Part shown: piece after piece, positions 16,900 to 25,180 of the stretch
How the letters are laid out: each line of letters starts with the position of its first letter
Numbering within the stretch: position 1 is the first letter of the stretch
Assembly: GCF_001051235.1 (NCBI RefSeq)
Contig: NZ_CBTJ020000057.1
Location: 1-64,000 of the forward strand
Length of the DNA: 64,000 nucleotides
Source: Candidatus Competibacter denitrificans Run_A_D11
GTDB lineage: Bacteria; Pseudomonadota; Gammaproteobacteria; Competibacterales; Competibacteraceae
Reading direction: 5' to 3'
Notes under the pieces: generated by a model
Told to the model about the DNA's origin: nothing
Databases searched by the model: none
What the model saw: the letters and a program-made list of their open reading frames with translations, nothing else
Program-made: the position numbers and the translations under genes

Positions 16900-17724
16900 T
16901 CAGGGCTTGGGACCGGCGGCCGTCGCCGTTTGCGCGACTAGCGCGCCGACGCCGGAATTGGCGGCGGCCTTGGCGTTAAGGCCAGCGTTGGAAGCCTTGA
17001 TGCCGTCCAGCGCCTGGAGATAACGGTTGTAGTCCTCGATCCGCCGTTGCATCTCCACCGCGCCGGTGGCCCGTCCCGCTGCGGTCGGCTCAATCGCCAG
17101 CGTCTTGATCGCGCGCGCCGTTTCCGGCGGCGGCTCGGAACTGTAGTTAACGCGCCCGGTTTCGTCCGTCCAGCGGTAAACCGCGTCGGCCTGGGCCGTA
17201 GCCTTGACCGGGAAGCTGGCGTCCAGCGTCTTGCCCATCTCTTCGATCCGATCCAGAAACGGTTGGGGGCCGGAAACGAACACGATACCCTCGTCCGCGA
17301 CCGGCTTAAAAGTGAAGCGGTCGTCGAGGATGCCGAGCTGTTGCAGGGTCTTCTGGAAGCGCGCGACGGGATAGAAATTCAGCTTGACGATGCGCGAGCG
17401 CATCTCGTCGGCGCGGTAGACGTACAGCACTTGGCCGTCGTAATACCAGACCAGCCCGTAAGCGGTAACCAGTTGCTGTAGGAAATCTCCCGGCGGCAGT
17501 TGGTTGAAACGGGCGTTGATCTTGCCCGCGATCTTGTCGCTCACCACCACGGGAATCCCTTGGCTGGCGGCGAAGCCGCGCAACACCTCGGCGATATCGT
17601 CGTTGACGGCGTAATAAGAAAAGGGGGTCGCGCTCCAGGAGGGCGGCGCGGCCCACGCGCCGAAGGTCGCCAGACCCAACAAACTCGCGGCCAGCAACCC
17701 GCGCAGCGGCTTCGACTTTTTCAT
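16900..17724 (-). CDS. sctC: SctC N-domain protein lacking the secretin barrel
   Basis: A 274-residue exported protein. A Sec signal peptide (LRGLLAASLLGLATFGAWAA) precedes an N0 domain (FSYYAVNDDIAEVLRGFAAS and INARFNQLPPGDFLQQLV) and an N1 domain (RIVKLNFYPVARFQKTLQQL, VFVSGPQPFLDRIEEMGKTL), as at the start of SctC secretins. The protein then leaves the family: a DUF4124-like stretch (VYRWTDETGRVNYSSEPP) and a helical alanine-rich tail, then a stop. The N3 and secretin domains (normally another ~300-400 residues) are absent, and the next gene starts 20 bases on, so no frameshifted remainder exists here. It may be a periplasmic adaptor to a secretin encoded elsewhere. Confidence 0.85.
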   Translation of the reverse strand: MKKSKPLRGLLAASLLGLATFGAWAAPPSWSATPFSYYAVNDDIAEVLRGFAASQGIPVVVSDKIAGKINARFNQLPPGDFLQQLVTAYGLVWYYDGQVLYVYRADEMRSRIVKLNFYPVARFQKTLQQLGILDDRFTFKPVADEGIVFVSGPQPFLDRIEEMGKTLDASFPVKATAQADAVYRWTDETGRVNYSSEPPPETARAIKTLAIEPTAAGRATGAVEMQRRIEDYNRYLQALDGIKASNAGLNAKAAANSGVGALVAQTATAAGPKP

Positions 17725-17741
17725 GGCGAGCGTCCTCCAAA

Positions 17742-18170
17742 TCAGGGAAAGAGCAGGGGTAGCGCCGGCTCGCGCCGGGCCGTCCCGCCGCACAAGCGCC
17801 GCCAGTATTCCAGGCGGTTCAGGTAATCGCCGAGCGCCTGTTCCAGATCGTCGATGCGCGCGTCTTCCAGCGCCAGGGTTCGGTGCAGGATGAACTCGTC
17901 GCCGGCGGGATCGAGGCTGACGATTTCCGGGTGGTCCTTCATCGTCGCCAAGCTGTGGCGCAGCAGCTTTTTCAACTGATCCTCCGCTTGTGGCGGATGG
18001 GTCGCCCGCGGGCCGATGGAGCCACGCAACAATAGGGATTTGCCAATCGGCGCGCAGCGCACTTTCAGATCATCGTCAAAGACCAGCGAATACTCGCCGC
18101 GCGGGTCGGGACGCAGCCCATCGAATCCGATTCGATCCGCCAGTTGTTGCATCGCCTCGTTGAAGTGCAT
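17742..18170 (-). CDS. CesT-type T3SS chaperone
   Basis: A 142-residue protein with the class I chaperone plan: N-terminal helix MHFNEAMQQLADRIGF, strands YSLVFDDDLKVRCAPIGKSL, a helix, the FILHRTLALED strand-turn and a C-terminal helix (IDDLEQALGDYLNRLEYWRR). It is the first gene of the structural unit running to sctL and lies about 75 bases after an ECF-type promoter. Its client is unknown. Confidence 0.8.
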   Translation of the reverse strand: MHFNEAMQQLADRIGFDGLRPDPRGEYSLVFDDDLKVRCAPIGKSLLLRGSIGPRATHPPQAEDQLKKLLRHSLATMKDHPEIVSLDPAGDEFILHRTLALEDARIDDLEQALGDYLNRLEYWRRLCGGTARREPALPLLFP

Positions 18171-18245
18171 GAGCCTGCCGCTCCTCGCGCCGGTTGCGCC
18201 GCTGGTCTGAATCCGCCAGCGCGGCGTGCGTGCTGGCCTACTGGA

Positions 18246-18273
18246 TGGGTAACGGCGGATGGAGCAAAGTTAG
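18246..18273 (-). promoter_or_regulatory. ECF-type (hrp-box-like) promoter for the sctC-sctL unit
   Basis: On the minus strand CTAACTT, 13 bases, GTTACCCA. Spacing is identical to the copies at 2144, 2221 and 5532. It precedes the chaperone gene starting at 18170 and probably the whole unit down to sctL. Confidence 0.65.
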
Positions 18274-18429
18274 AGCGGGGTGCGCGCATCTGCATTTTTG
18301 ATGGGGCAACCGGGCCAATAACGGCGGGATGGCGCGCATGGCGGACATGGACGAGCGCCTGATGCGAAGAGGAAGGTTTCCTGAGTGAGCAACCGTCCGG
18401 CTGGAAAAGCGAGATTGGAGTTCGACGGC

Positions 18430-18840
18430 CTAAGCAGACGCCAACACGTTGTGAAACCGTTGTCCGCCGCTCAGCCGATAAACGCCGAAATCGCGTTTGT
18501 CGAGCGTCAAGATATCGGTCGCGCCGGTTCGGTCGGCCAGCCAAACCAGGGAAGCATCCGCCAAATCCATCGGTAAGTCGTGATACTTCTCGATTCGGGC
18601 GGCGATGTCCGCGAGCGCCGTGGCCGGCAAATCGTGCACTTCAACCGCCACCGCCGCCCAGCGCAGAAAGCGAGGGACCAGATGGCTGGGAATCAGATGA
18701 CAAACCTCGGTCAATACCGGCCATGTGGTCGAGAGCCGGCCGCGAAATTCCGTCAGAAAGGCCGTAACGCGCGCGTGATCCTGGTCGCGGCGATCCAACC
18801 AAGCCACCAAGGGACCGGTGTCAACCAACAGTCTGGACAC
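18430..18840 (-). CDS. vapC: PIN-domain ribonuclease toxin (VapC-like)
   Basis: A 136-residue PIN protein. N-terminal LLVDTGPLVAWLDRRD gives the first acidic residue, TEVCHL the second, DLADASLVWLA the third, and ILTLDKRDF the fourth. PIN toxins cleave tRNA or other RNA using a metal bound by these acids. It starts with a GTG inside the 3' end of the antitoxin gene (20-base overlap). It lies between T3SS chaperone and sigma-factor units and is probably an inserted stabilization module. Confidence 0.88.
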   Translation of the reverse strand: MSRLLVDTGPLVAWLDRRDQDHARVTAFLTEFRGRLSTTWPVLTEVCHLIPSHLVPRFLRWAAVAVEVHDLPATALADIAARIEKYHDLPMDLADASLVWLADRTGATDILTLDKRDFGVYRLSGGQRFHNVLASA

Positions 18841-19090
18841 GTTGGCGCTTCGCCGCCAATCGGGCGCGCAGGTGCCGGGCGTGATGGCGGCCGAGATCGC
18901 CTTCTCCGCTGTCGAAACAGCCGATCAGCTCCATGGCGGCAGCGGTTGCGGCGGGCGTGGGTTCCTCGCGTTCGGCCAGAACCGCGATGGCGGTTTTGAT
19001 CACCTCGGTCTGGGATTGCTCGGTTCTCGCGCAAATTTGGCGCAATAGCGCGTCGGTGGCGTCGTCCAGTCGAACAGAGATCATGCGCAT
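18821..19090 (-). CDS. vapB: Ribbon-helix-helix antitoxin
   Basis: An 89-residue protein with an N-terminal RHH DNA-binding domain (MISVRLDDATDALLRQICAR, SQTEVIKTAIAVLAE) and a C-terminal toxin-neutralizing tail. A second in-frame ATG two codons later is equally possible. It precedes and overlaps the PIN toxin gene, and a palindrome upstream is a fitting operator. Confidence 0.82.
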   Translation of the reverse strand: MRMISVRLDDATDALLRQICARTEQSQTEVIKTAIAVLAEREEPTPAATAAAMELIGCFDSGEGDLGRHHARHLRARLAAKRQRVQTVG

Positions 19091-19104
19091 GGTCTGCCCC
19101 TAAT

Positions 19105-19125
19105 TGTATTACGGTAAATAATACA
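19105..19125. promoter_or_regulatory. Palindromic operator of the VapBC module
   Basis: TGTATTA and TAATACA are perfect 7-base arms 7 bases apart, 15 bases upstream of the antitoxin start, in AT-rich DNA that also holds -10-like hexamers. RHH antitoxins bind such repeats for autorepression. Confidence 0.6.
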
Positions 19126-19189
19126 CCACATCGACCGGCCGACCCAGCGGTTTTGGCTTGTCCCGGTTTATTTTCTCACCCGTTGCCGA

Positions 19190-19567
19190 TCAGTGTTGGG
19201 TCATGGCCTCGGCCGCCTGCGCGCGGGTATAGAACCGGCCAGCGCGGAGAAAACCCGCCACCACGGAGTCTTTCACCGCCGTCACCCGGCCGTTGGTGGA
19301 GCGCGCCACCACCCATTCGTCCGGCAGCCCGTCCAAAAGATGGATGGGCGCGGGCCTGCCGTCGGCGAAGCGCGACGGATAAGTCGCTCCGGTGGCGGTG
19401 TCGGCGAACGCCGGTAGAAAACCGCCGCCGCGATTTTCCTGGCTGACGCCGCCGCTGCCCTTGAAGCGGCGGTTTTGTGCCTTGATCCGTCCGGGCGTCA
19501 TGAACCGACCGGTACGCGCTTGGATTTGGGGCGCCGCGCCGTCGTTGGCGAGAGCGAGCGCGTTCAT
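19190..19567 (-). CDS. Uncharacterized protein coupled to the ECF sigma factor
   Basis: A 125-residue soluble protein I do not recognise. It has a basic, glycine-rich first half (RTGRFMTPGRIKAQNRRFKG) and a C-terminal half with DEWVVARSTNGRVTAVKDSV and a final helix (RAQAAEAMTQH). No TM, no zinc-binding His/Cys cluster, so it does not look like a classical membrane or ZAS anti-sigma factor. Its ATG overlaps the sigma-factor stop (ATGA), so it is translationally coupled and may work with the sigma factor. Confidence 0.6.
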   Translation of the reverse strand: MNALALANDGAAPQIQARTGRFMTPGRIKAQNRRFKGSGGVSQENRGGGFLPAFADTATGATYPSRFADGRPAPIHLLDGLPDEWVVARSTNGRVTAVKDSVVAGFLRAGRFYTRAQAAEAMTQH

Positions 19568-20295
19568 GCTTCCAGCACCGCTTGGCGCAACGCCTGCCGC
19601 GCCCGGAACAGCCGGTTCTTGACGTTTTCCACCGTGGTGTTCTGCGCTTGCGCGACTTCCTCGTAGGACAAGCCGCGCACGGCCACCAAAACCAGCGCTT
19701 CTCGCAAGCGAGGGGCTAGTTTGGGCAGTTCTTCTTCGAACTGTTCCAGCAACTGCGCCAGATGGGTTTCGGCCACCGGATCGCCCACATCGCTGGCCAC
19801 GTCTTGCAACGCCTCCTCATCCACGAAGCAATGGCGGCGCTGTGGGGCGCGATTGAGGTAATTGCGCACGATATTCAAGGCGATGCCCGTCATCCAGGTG
19901 CAGAAACTGGACTGGCCTTGAAACGACGCGAAACTGAGATAGGCTTGCAGCAGGGCTTCCTGCGTCAGGTCTTCCGCGTCGTGATGGTTTTTGACGTGCT
20001 TGAGGATGAAATAAAAAATCCGCTTGCGCTGGGCCTCGATCAAGGCGCCGGGTAGTTCCTCGGTCTTGGGGATCGCCCTGGCGACGGCGGTCCCGGCCAT
20101 TGCGTCGGCCGCAGACGCCGGTTGCGCTGAAGGCGGAACCAAGGCCAGGACGCGCGCCACCGGTTGCGACGGCAGCCGCTGGCCGGGCGCGACCGTTCGA
20201 ATGGAACGCTCGCCCAGCGGGTGATCGGCCTTCTTGCCGGAACCGTTGCGCGCATAAACCTTGCTCTTGAGTTCGACTGCTGCCGTGAGTGCCAT
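19564..20295 (-). CDS. ECF-family RNA polymerase sigma factor
   Basis: A 243-residue protein. I chose the ATG at 20295, with GGAGG 5 bases upstream. An N-terminal extension of about 85 residues, unusual for an ECF factor, precedes region 2 (RIFYFILKHVKNHHDAEDLT, EALLQAYLSFASFQGQSSFC, TWMTGIALNIVRNYL) and region 4 (LREALVLVAVRGLSYEEVAQ, TVENVKNRLFRARQALR). It lies inside the T3SS island, whose units carry ECF-type promoters, so it is the obvious candidate for an HrpL-like T3SS sigma factor; that link is inference. No copy of the motif is visible upstream of the gene itself. Confidence 0.9.
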   Translation of the reverse strand: MALTAAVELKSKVYARNGSGKKADHPLGERSIRTVAPGQRLPSQPVARVLALVPPSAQPASAADAMAGTAVARAIPKTEELPGALIEAQRKRIFYFILKHVKNHHDAEDLTQEALLQAYLSFASFQGQSSFCTWMTGIALNIVRNYLNRAPQRRHCFVDEEALQDVASDVGDPVAETHLAQLLEQFEEELPKLAPRLREALVLVAVRGLSYEEVAQAQNTTVENVKNRLFRARQALRQAVLEA

Positions 20296-20538
20296 GCTAA
20301 CCTCCAACGCTTGAGTGGATGAAAAACCCGTTTCATTGGCGTTGAAGGATGCCGGCCAGTTATCGTAGGATCATGTTAGTCAAAGAATTTTTTATGGCGG
20401 TTGATATAAAAATCATGGCGGATGCAATAAATTTGCAAACAGTGTTTCAGCGAGCCAGCCACCGACGCGCCGCTGCTGGCGGACGCGGACACGGGCGGAT
20501 AGCCCGAAACAGGGTCAAACGTTGACATCCTCCCCGCC

Positions 20539-21582
20539 CTAAAGGACAGGGATTCCCACGACTGGCGTTCGATGTCCCGAACGGAGAAGGATATTTAAAG
20601 CGGAGTTTTGATCACGGTCATGTCTGGAACCGCACGCGCTACATACCCAGTCTCTTATTCCAAGGTCTGCGACACCTTTCGGCCCCGACGTACAACCGCA
20701 CGTCGAACAGACCTGGGTAGACATTCTTTCGTCCACTTCCTCAAACCATGCGCCGTGCTCAATAGCTTTGTAGCGGAGCAGGTTACGAAAGGACGACCAG
20801 CCCGCATCCAAAACCGATTTGGCCAGGCGGGTTTTGGCCAATGCGGCGGCATTGATGTTGCCGACCGCGATGTAATCGAAGGTTTTAACCAGCTTCAGCG
20901 CTTCCTTGTGCAGGAAATCCGTGCGTTGATTCACGATCTTGGCGTGAAGGGCGGTCACTTGGCGGCGTTTATGGGCGCGTTGCGCGATGCCCAAGTGGTG
21001 TTCCAAAGCGCGGTAGTGGCGGCGGTTTTCAACCTTGGCTCCCGTGGACAGCGTGGCGAAATCTTTCAACCCCAGATCAATGCCAACACCGTGCACGGGC
21101 ACCCTGGCCGGAACGTCTGCAACCTCAATCACGATATTCAAAAACCAATGGCCTCTCGCATCTTGCGAGAAGCTGGAGCCATCTTTGATTTTCCCTTCTG
21201 GCAACGGACGAGAATAGAACACCCGAAAGGTGTGGCCATGGAAGCGGAAGGCGTTGCCTTCGCGCTTGAGGTCACGGCCCTTGAAAGGCACCCAGCCCAA
21301 AGACTTCCGACCCCGATAGCGAAGAAAGGGGCGCTTCTTTTGCGCTCTGGATTTGGCGTATTGCTCACAGACGGCGTTAATCGTGCCTGCGTGCAACCCC
21401 AATTCCTTGCTGGTTCCTGTGGTCAGCGTGTTCAGATCAAAGCCGCTGGGCCAGCGCTTGTGCCACTTCAGCGCAAACTTTTGCGTGTCGTTGCAGAAAT
21501 TCCAAACGAAATTCACCGCCCGTCTTTGCCGATTCAAAAGACCGTTCAGGGATTTGACCCGATAGCGAAAAACCTTGACCAT
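20539..21582 (-). CDS. tnpB: TnpB-family RNA-guided endonuclease (OrfB)
   Basis: A 347-residue TnpB with N-terminal WED/REC-type region, RuvC-I motif GIDLG (D169), zinc ribbon CSTC (292-295) and CSAC (314-317), and RuvC-III HDRDQNSA (D324). The RuvC-II position usually carrying the catalytic Glu (consensus EDLN) reads VGNINA here (G241); acidic residues in WFEEVDE (E281/E282) follow it. TnpB cuts DNA guided by an omega RNA from the element end just past the gene. Whether this variant is active cannot be decided from sequence. Confidence 0.92.
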   Translation of the reverse strand: MVKVFRYRVKSLNGLLNRQRRAVNFVWNFCNDTQKFALKWHKRWPSGFDLNTLTTGTSKELGLHAGTINAVCEQYAKSRAQKKRPFLRYRGRKSLGWVPFKGRDLKREGNAFRFHGHTFRVFYSRPLPEGKIKDGSSFSQDARGHWFLNIVIEVADVPARVPVHGVGIDLGLKDFATLSTGAKVENRRHYRALEHHLGIAQRAHKRRQVTALHAKIVNQRTDFLHKEALKLVKTFDYIAVGNINAAALAKTRLAKSVLDAGWSSFRNLLRYKAIEHGAWFEEVDERMSTQVCSTCGCTSGPKGVADLGIRDWVCSACGSRHDRDQNSALNILLRSGHRTPVVGIPVL

Positions 21583-21611
21583 TCAAGTATTTTAACAATT
21601 GGTCTAAGGCA

Positions 21612-22022
21612 ATGCAAAACGATATTCGACGTGGTAGGCACGTCGTTTTTAAGCTTCACGTCCACTTGGTCTTCGTTCCAAAGTATCGCCGTAAAATCTT
21701 TGATCAGGATGCCTTGGCACGCTTGCAAACCGCTTTTTCTCGCGTCTGCACGGATTTTGACGCCACGCTTTCTGAATTCAACGGCGAAGCGGATCACGTC
21801 CACTTGTTGGTCGAATATCCGCCCAAGGTGGCGGTTTCCACGCTGGTCAACTCGCTTAAGGGTGTTTCTGCACGACGATTACGACAAGAAAGGCCCGACC
21901 TTGCCCAGCGGTATTGGCGCGGCGGCCTGTGGTCAGCCAGTTACTTTGCCGCCTCCTGTGGCGGTGCACCTGTTGCCGTCCTTCGCCAATACATTGAGCA
22001 GCAACAAACCCCTACGTCTTGA
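21612..22022 (+). CDS. tnpA: IS200-type Y1 transposase TnpA
   Basis: A 136-residue HUH/Y1 transposase. It shows VFVPKYRRKIF, the HUH metal site in ADHVHLLVEY, and the nucleophile Tyr in LRQYIEQQ. Length is typical of IS200/IS605 TnpA, which excises and inserts single-stranded DNA. It starts 29 bases from the divergent tnpB gene. Residues appear intact. Confidence 0.92.
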   Translation: MQNDIRRGRHVVFKLHVHLVFVPKYRRKIFDQDALARLQTAFSRVCTDFDATLSEFNGEADHVHLLVEYPPKVAVSTLVNSLKGVSARRLRQERPDLAQRYWRGGLWSASYFAASCGGAPVAVLRQYIEQQQTPTS

Positions 22023-22088
22023 CCGTCCTGCGGACGGTTCGCTATCCCTCCCCAGCCTAAAGGTCGGGGTCTCTCGCGGAGAAGATTG

Positions 22089-22805
22089 ATGACCCCGCAT
22101 ATCCTCGTGGTCGATGACGATCCGCAGGTTCGGCAACTGATCGCCGACTATCTTGGCACTCAGGACTATCGGGTCAGCGTCGCCGCCGACGGGGGCGAAA
22201 TGACCCGCTTGCTGGCCGAGAGTGCGGTCGATCTGATCGTGTTGGATTTGAAGCTGCCGGGCGAAGACGGCCTGAGCCTGGCGCGCAAGCTGCGCGCCGA
22301 GTCCGATATCCCGATCATCATGCTGACCGGGCAGAGCGATCCCATCGACCGGGTGGTGGGCTTGGAACTGGGAGCCGACGATTATCTGACCAAGCCGTTC
22401 AACCCGCGCGAGCTGCTGGCGCGGATCAAGGCGGTGTTGCGCCGGTTCAAGGCGCGCGAGCCCGCGCCGCCAGCGGACAGTAAAATCAAAGCGTACCGCT
22501 TCGCCGATTGGGAATTGAATCTGGCCGCCCGGCGCTTGATCGACCCCAAAGGCGAGGCGGTCACCTTGACCAACGCCGAATTCAACCTGCTGATGGCGTT
22601 CCTGCAAGCGCCGCAGCGGGTGTTGAGCCGCGATCAACTGCTGGAATTGAGCCGGGTGCACAGCGACGAAGTGTTCGACCGCAGCATCGACAGCGTGATT
22701 TTAAGGCTGCGGCGCAAGCTGGAAGCCAACCCGCGCGAGCCGCAACTGATCAAGACCGAGTGGGGCGCGGGTTATCTGTTCGCGGCCGCCGTCACGGTGC
22801 TCTAG
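22089..22805 (+). CDS. OmpR-family response regulator
   Basis: A 238-residue two-domain regulator. The receiver has DDD near the N-terminus (ILVVDDDPQVRQL), phosphoacceptor D in VLDLKLPGEDG, T in IIMLTGQ and K in DDYLTKPF. A winged-helix DNA-binding domain follows (TLTNAEFNLLMAFLQAPQRV, DRSIDSVILRLRRKLE). The ATG at 22089 lies only 4-5 bases from the IS200/IS605 end, whose GGAGAAG serves as Shine-Dalgarno. The gene converges with a hybrid kinase, overlapping by 14 bases; the two may be partners. The native promoter has been displaced by the IS. Confidence 0.92.
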   Translation: MTPHILVVDDDPQVRQLIADYLGTQDYRVSVAADGGEMTRLLAESAVDLIVLDLKLPGEDGLSLARKLRAESDIPIIMLTGQSDPIDRVVGLELGADDYLTKPFNPRELLARIKAVLRRFKAREPAPPADSKIKAYRFADWELNLAARRLIDPKGEAVTLTNAEFNLLMAFLQAPQRVLSRDQLLELSRVHSDEVFDRSIDSVILRLRRKLEANPREPQLIKTEWGAGYLFAAAVTVL

Positions 22806-25104
22806 CGTCGCGCCGCCCGCGCTCGGCGGCCCACACCCGGCCGATGGCTTCGGCCAGTTCGCGGATCAGCAGCGGCTTTTTCAGCACCTCCCGAATCCCG
22901 GCGAGCCGCCCGCGCTCGGCCAGGGCGAGATCGGGGCGGCCGGTGGCGAGCAGAATGGGGATATCGGGCCGAATGCGCGCCAGTTCGGCGGCCAGATCCA
23001 GGCCGGTGAGCTTGGGCATGATCTGATCGGTGATCACCAGTTGAAAGCGTTCGGGGTTGGCGCGAAACGCCGCCAAGGCCTCCTGGGAACTGGTGTAAGC
23101 GACCGGTTCGTAGCCGAGCGCGGCCAGCAATTCCTCGCCCAGCTCGACCAGGGACGGTTCGTCGTCCACGAACAGGATCACTTGGCCTTGACCGAAGCAC
23201 ACCAGTTGCTCGGTGTTGGCGTCCGGGTCGGCATCGCCCTCGGAACACGGCAAATAGAGATGGAAGGCGGTGCCGTGGCCCGGTTCGCTGTCGACGCGCA
23301 CCGCGCCGCCGTGATCGGTGACGATGCCGTGGACGATGGACAAGCCCAAGCCGGTGCCCTTGCCGACTTCCTTGGTGGTGAAAAAGGGATCGAAAACCCG
23401 CTCCAGGGTGGTTTGATCCATACCGACGCCCGTGTCGCTCACGGCCAGATGGACGTAGGGGCCTGGTTCCAGATCGACGCCGACGAGGGCCGCTTCCCGC
23501 TCCATCTCGACCCGCTCCAAGGCGATATCCAGCGTGCCGCCTTCCGGCATGGCCTGCGCGGCGTTGGCGCCCAGGTTCATCAACACTTGATGGAGTTGGT
23601 CGGCGTCGGCGACCACCGTCGCCCCGGTGGCTTCCGAGCGCTCGACGATTTCGATGGTGCTGGGCAGGGTGATGCGCAGCAGCTCGACGGCTTCGCTCGC
23701 CAAGCGTTGGATGTCGACCGTTTTGCGCACGCTCTCGCCGCGCCGGCTGAAGGTCAGTATCTGGTTGACGATGGCTTTCGCCCGCTTGCCGGCGACCAGC
23801 ACTTGCTTGAGATACTGCGCCGCGCGCGGATCGTCCGGCGGCGCCTGACGCGCCATCTCGGTGTAGCCGAGGATGACCCCCAACAGATTGTTGAACTCGT
23901 GGGCGATGCCGCCGGCCAGGGTGCCGACCGCCTCCATCTTCTGGGCGTGGCGCAGTTGCGAGGTCAGCCGTTCGTGTTCCTCGGCGGCGTGCTTTTGCTC
24001 GGTGATGTCGCCGATGGAGCCAGCCGCGCGATAAATGAATCCCTCGTGACCGCGCAGGCCCAAACCCCGGTTGAAGACCCATCGGTAGGCCCCATCGGGA
24101 CGCCGCACCCGCAGCTCGCATTCGAAGAATTCGGTGTCGCCGCGATAGTAGGCGCGGACCGCGTCGCGAAAATGGGTCAAATCGTCCGGGTGGATGAGCG
24201 CCAGCCATTCCGGCACCGCAAGGGTGGCGACCGGGGGATCGAAGCCCAAAATCTCGCTGACGTGCGGCGAAACGTGAAACAGCTTGGTGGTCGCGGTCCA
24301 GTGCCACAAACCCTCGCGCGCCCCCTTCATGGCGAGATCGTAGCGTTCGTCGCTTTCGCGCAGCGCCCGCTCCATCTGTTGGCGCTCGGCGATTTCGCCC
24401 AATAATTCCCGCTTGTCGCCGGCCAGTTCCAGCGAGGTGCGGATGGTGCGATACACCCCGCGCATGGTGCTCAACATGGCGATGAAGTAGACCAGCACCA
24501 TCACCCCCAGCATGAAGGGCAGATCGCCGCCTTGCAAAAAGTAGCGCGCGGCCAGCGGGAACAGGCACGGGATCGCAAAGATCAGAAACGCTTCCACCCG
24601 CGCTGCCAGCACCGCGGCCGCGCCCGACAGGATGCCGGCAATCACGAACGCGGTGAAGGTCTGCGAATAGGGATCGGTGGGAAACACGAACAGGACGCCG
24701 ACGCCCCAGGTCACGCCCGACAGCCCCAGCCCGATCAAATAGCGGTTGCCCCAGCGCCGCGCTTGGGCGGCAGCGACCGGCCGGGCGCGGTGATAGCGGT
24801 AGGCGAGCGCCATGCGGGCGGCGGTGAGCAGCGCCAGCCACCCGAACCAGACCCACAACGTCAGCGCCGGAACTTCGTGCTGTTGGACAACGGCGAGCGC
24901 CGCGCCGCAGATCAGCGTGAAGAGGAAGGCGATCGGCCCGTTTTGATACAGCAGCTCCACTTGCCCGGCGTAGACGCGCCGTTCCAGTTCGTCGCGGCCA
25001 TAGACCGCCTCGGCCGAGGCGGCAGGCGCATCCGTCGCCCCGCGTGCCGCAAAAGACCGGCGCAAGCCGCGCATTTCCACCGCCTTGGCGTCGAACGGGA
25101 TCAT
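22792..25104 (-). CDS. Hybrid histidine kinase with multi-TM sensor and PAS domain
   Basis: A 770-residue protein from the ATG at 25104 (AAGGAGG upstream). About six TM segments span residues 55-220 (MASE-like membrane sensor, e.g. [18 protein letters not shown]). Next come a PAS domain ([20 protein letters not shown]), phosphoacceptor H in [20 protein letters not shown], ATPase boxes ([30 protein letters not shown]), and a receiver ([36 protein letters not shown]). The catalytic part is closely similar to the kinase at 10140-12227, so the two look like paralogs. Confidence 0.9.
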   Translation of the reverse strand: MIPFDAKAVEMRGLRRSFAARGATDAPAASAEAVYGRDELERRVYAGQVELLYQNGPIAFLFTLICGAALAVVQQHEVPALTLWVWFGWLALLTAARMALAYRYHRARPVAAAQARRWGNRYLIGLGLSGVTWGVGVLFVFPTDPYSQTFTAFVIAGILSGAAAVLAARVEAFLIFAIPCLFPLAARYFLQGGDLPFMLGVMVLVYFIAMLSTMRGVYRTIRTSLELAGDKRELLGEIAERQQMERALRESDERYDLAMKGAREGLWHWTATTKLFHVSPHVSEILGFDPPVATLAVPEWLALIHPDDLTHFRDAVRAYYRGDTEFFECELRVRRPDGAYRWVFNRGLGLRGHEGFIYRAAGSIGDITEQKHAAEEHERLTSQLRHAQKMEAVGTLAGGIAHEFNNLLGVILGYTEMARQAPPDDPRAAQYLKQVLVAGKRAKAIVNQILTFSRRGESVRKTVDIQRLASEAVELLRITLPSTIEIVERSEATGATVVADADQLHQVLMNLGANAAQAMPEGGTLDIALERVEMEREAALVGVDLEPGPYVHLAVSDTGVGMDQTTLERVFDPFFTTKEVGKGTGLGLSIVHGIVTDHGGAVRVDSEPGHGTAFHLYLPCSEGDADPDANTEQLVCFGQGQVILFVDDEPSLVELGEELLAALGYEPVAYTSSQEALAAFRANPERFQLVITDQIMPKLTGLDLAAELARIRPDIPILLATGRPDLALAERGRLAGIREVLKKPLLIRELAEAIGRVWAAERGRRDARAP

Positions 25105-25180
25105 GGTGGTTGACCACCTCCTTCCGGCAAGAATTCGCGAAGACTTATCCTCGCCCAGTATAGAGTAGCGCCGGGAGACT

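Larger units (their letters stand above)
20525..22084 (-). mobile_element. IS200/IS605-family insertion sequence
   Basis: A complete element of about 1.56 kb with divergent tnpB (minus) and tnpA (plus). The end beyond tnpB (TTGACATCCTCCCCGCCCTA) and the end near tnpA (GGTCGGGGTCTCTCGCGGAG) both contain short hairpins and no terminal inverted repeats, as expected of single-strand HUH transposition. A deleted relative with the same two ends lies at 43379-43716. The tnpA-side end stops about 4 bases before the start codon of the response regulator. Confidence 0.88.

Noticed and set aside
20608..22089. 493-codon plus-strand frame over the IS605 element
   Set aside because: Antisense of tnpB and out of frame with tnpA.
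22802..25117. 771-codon minus-strand open frame parallel to the hybrid kinase
   Set aside because: GC-driven shadow with arginine-rich, motif-free sequence.
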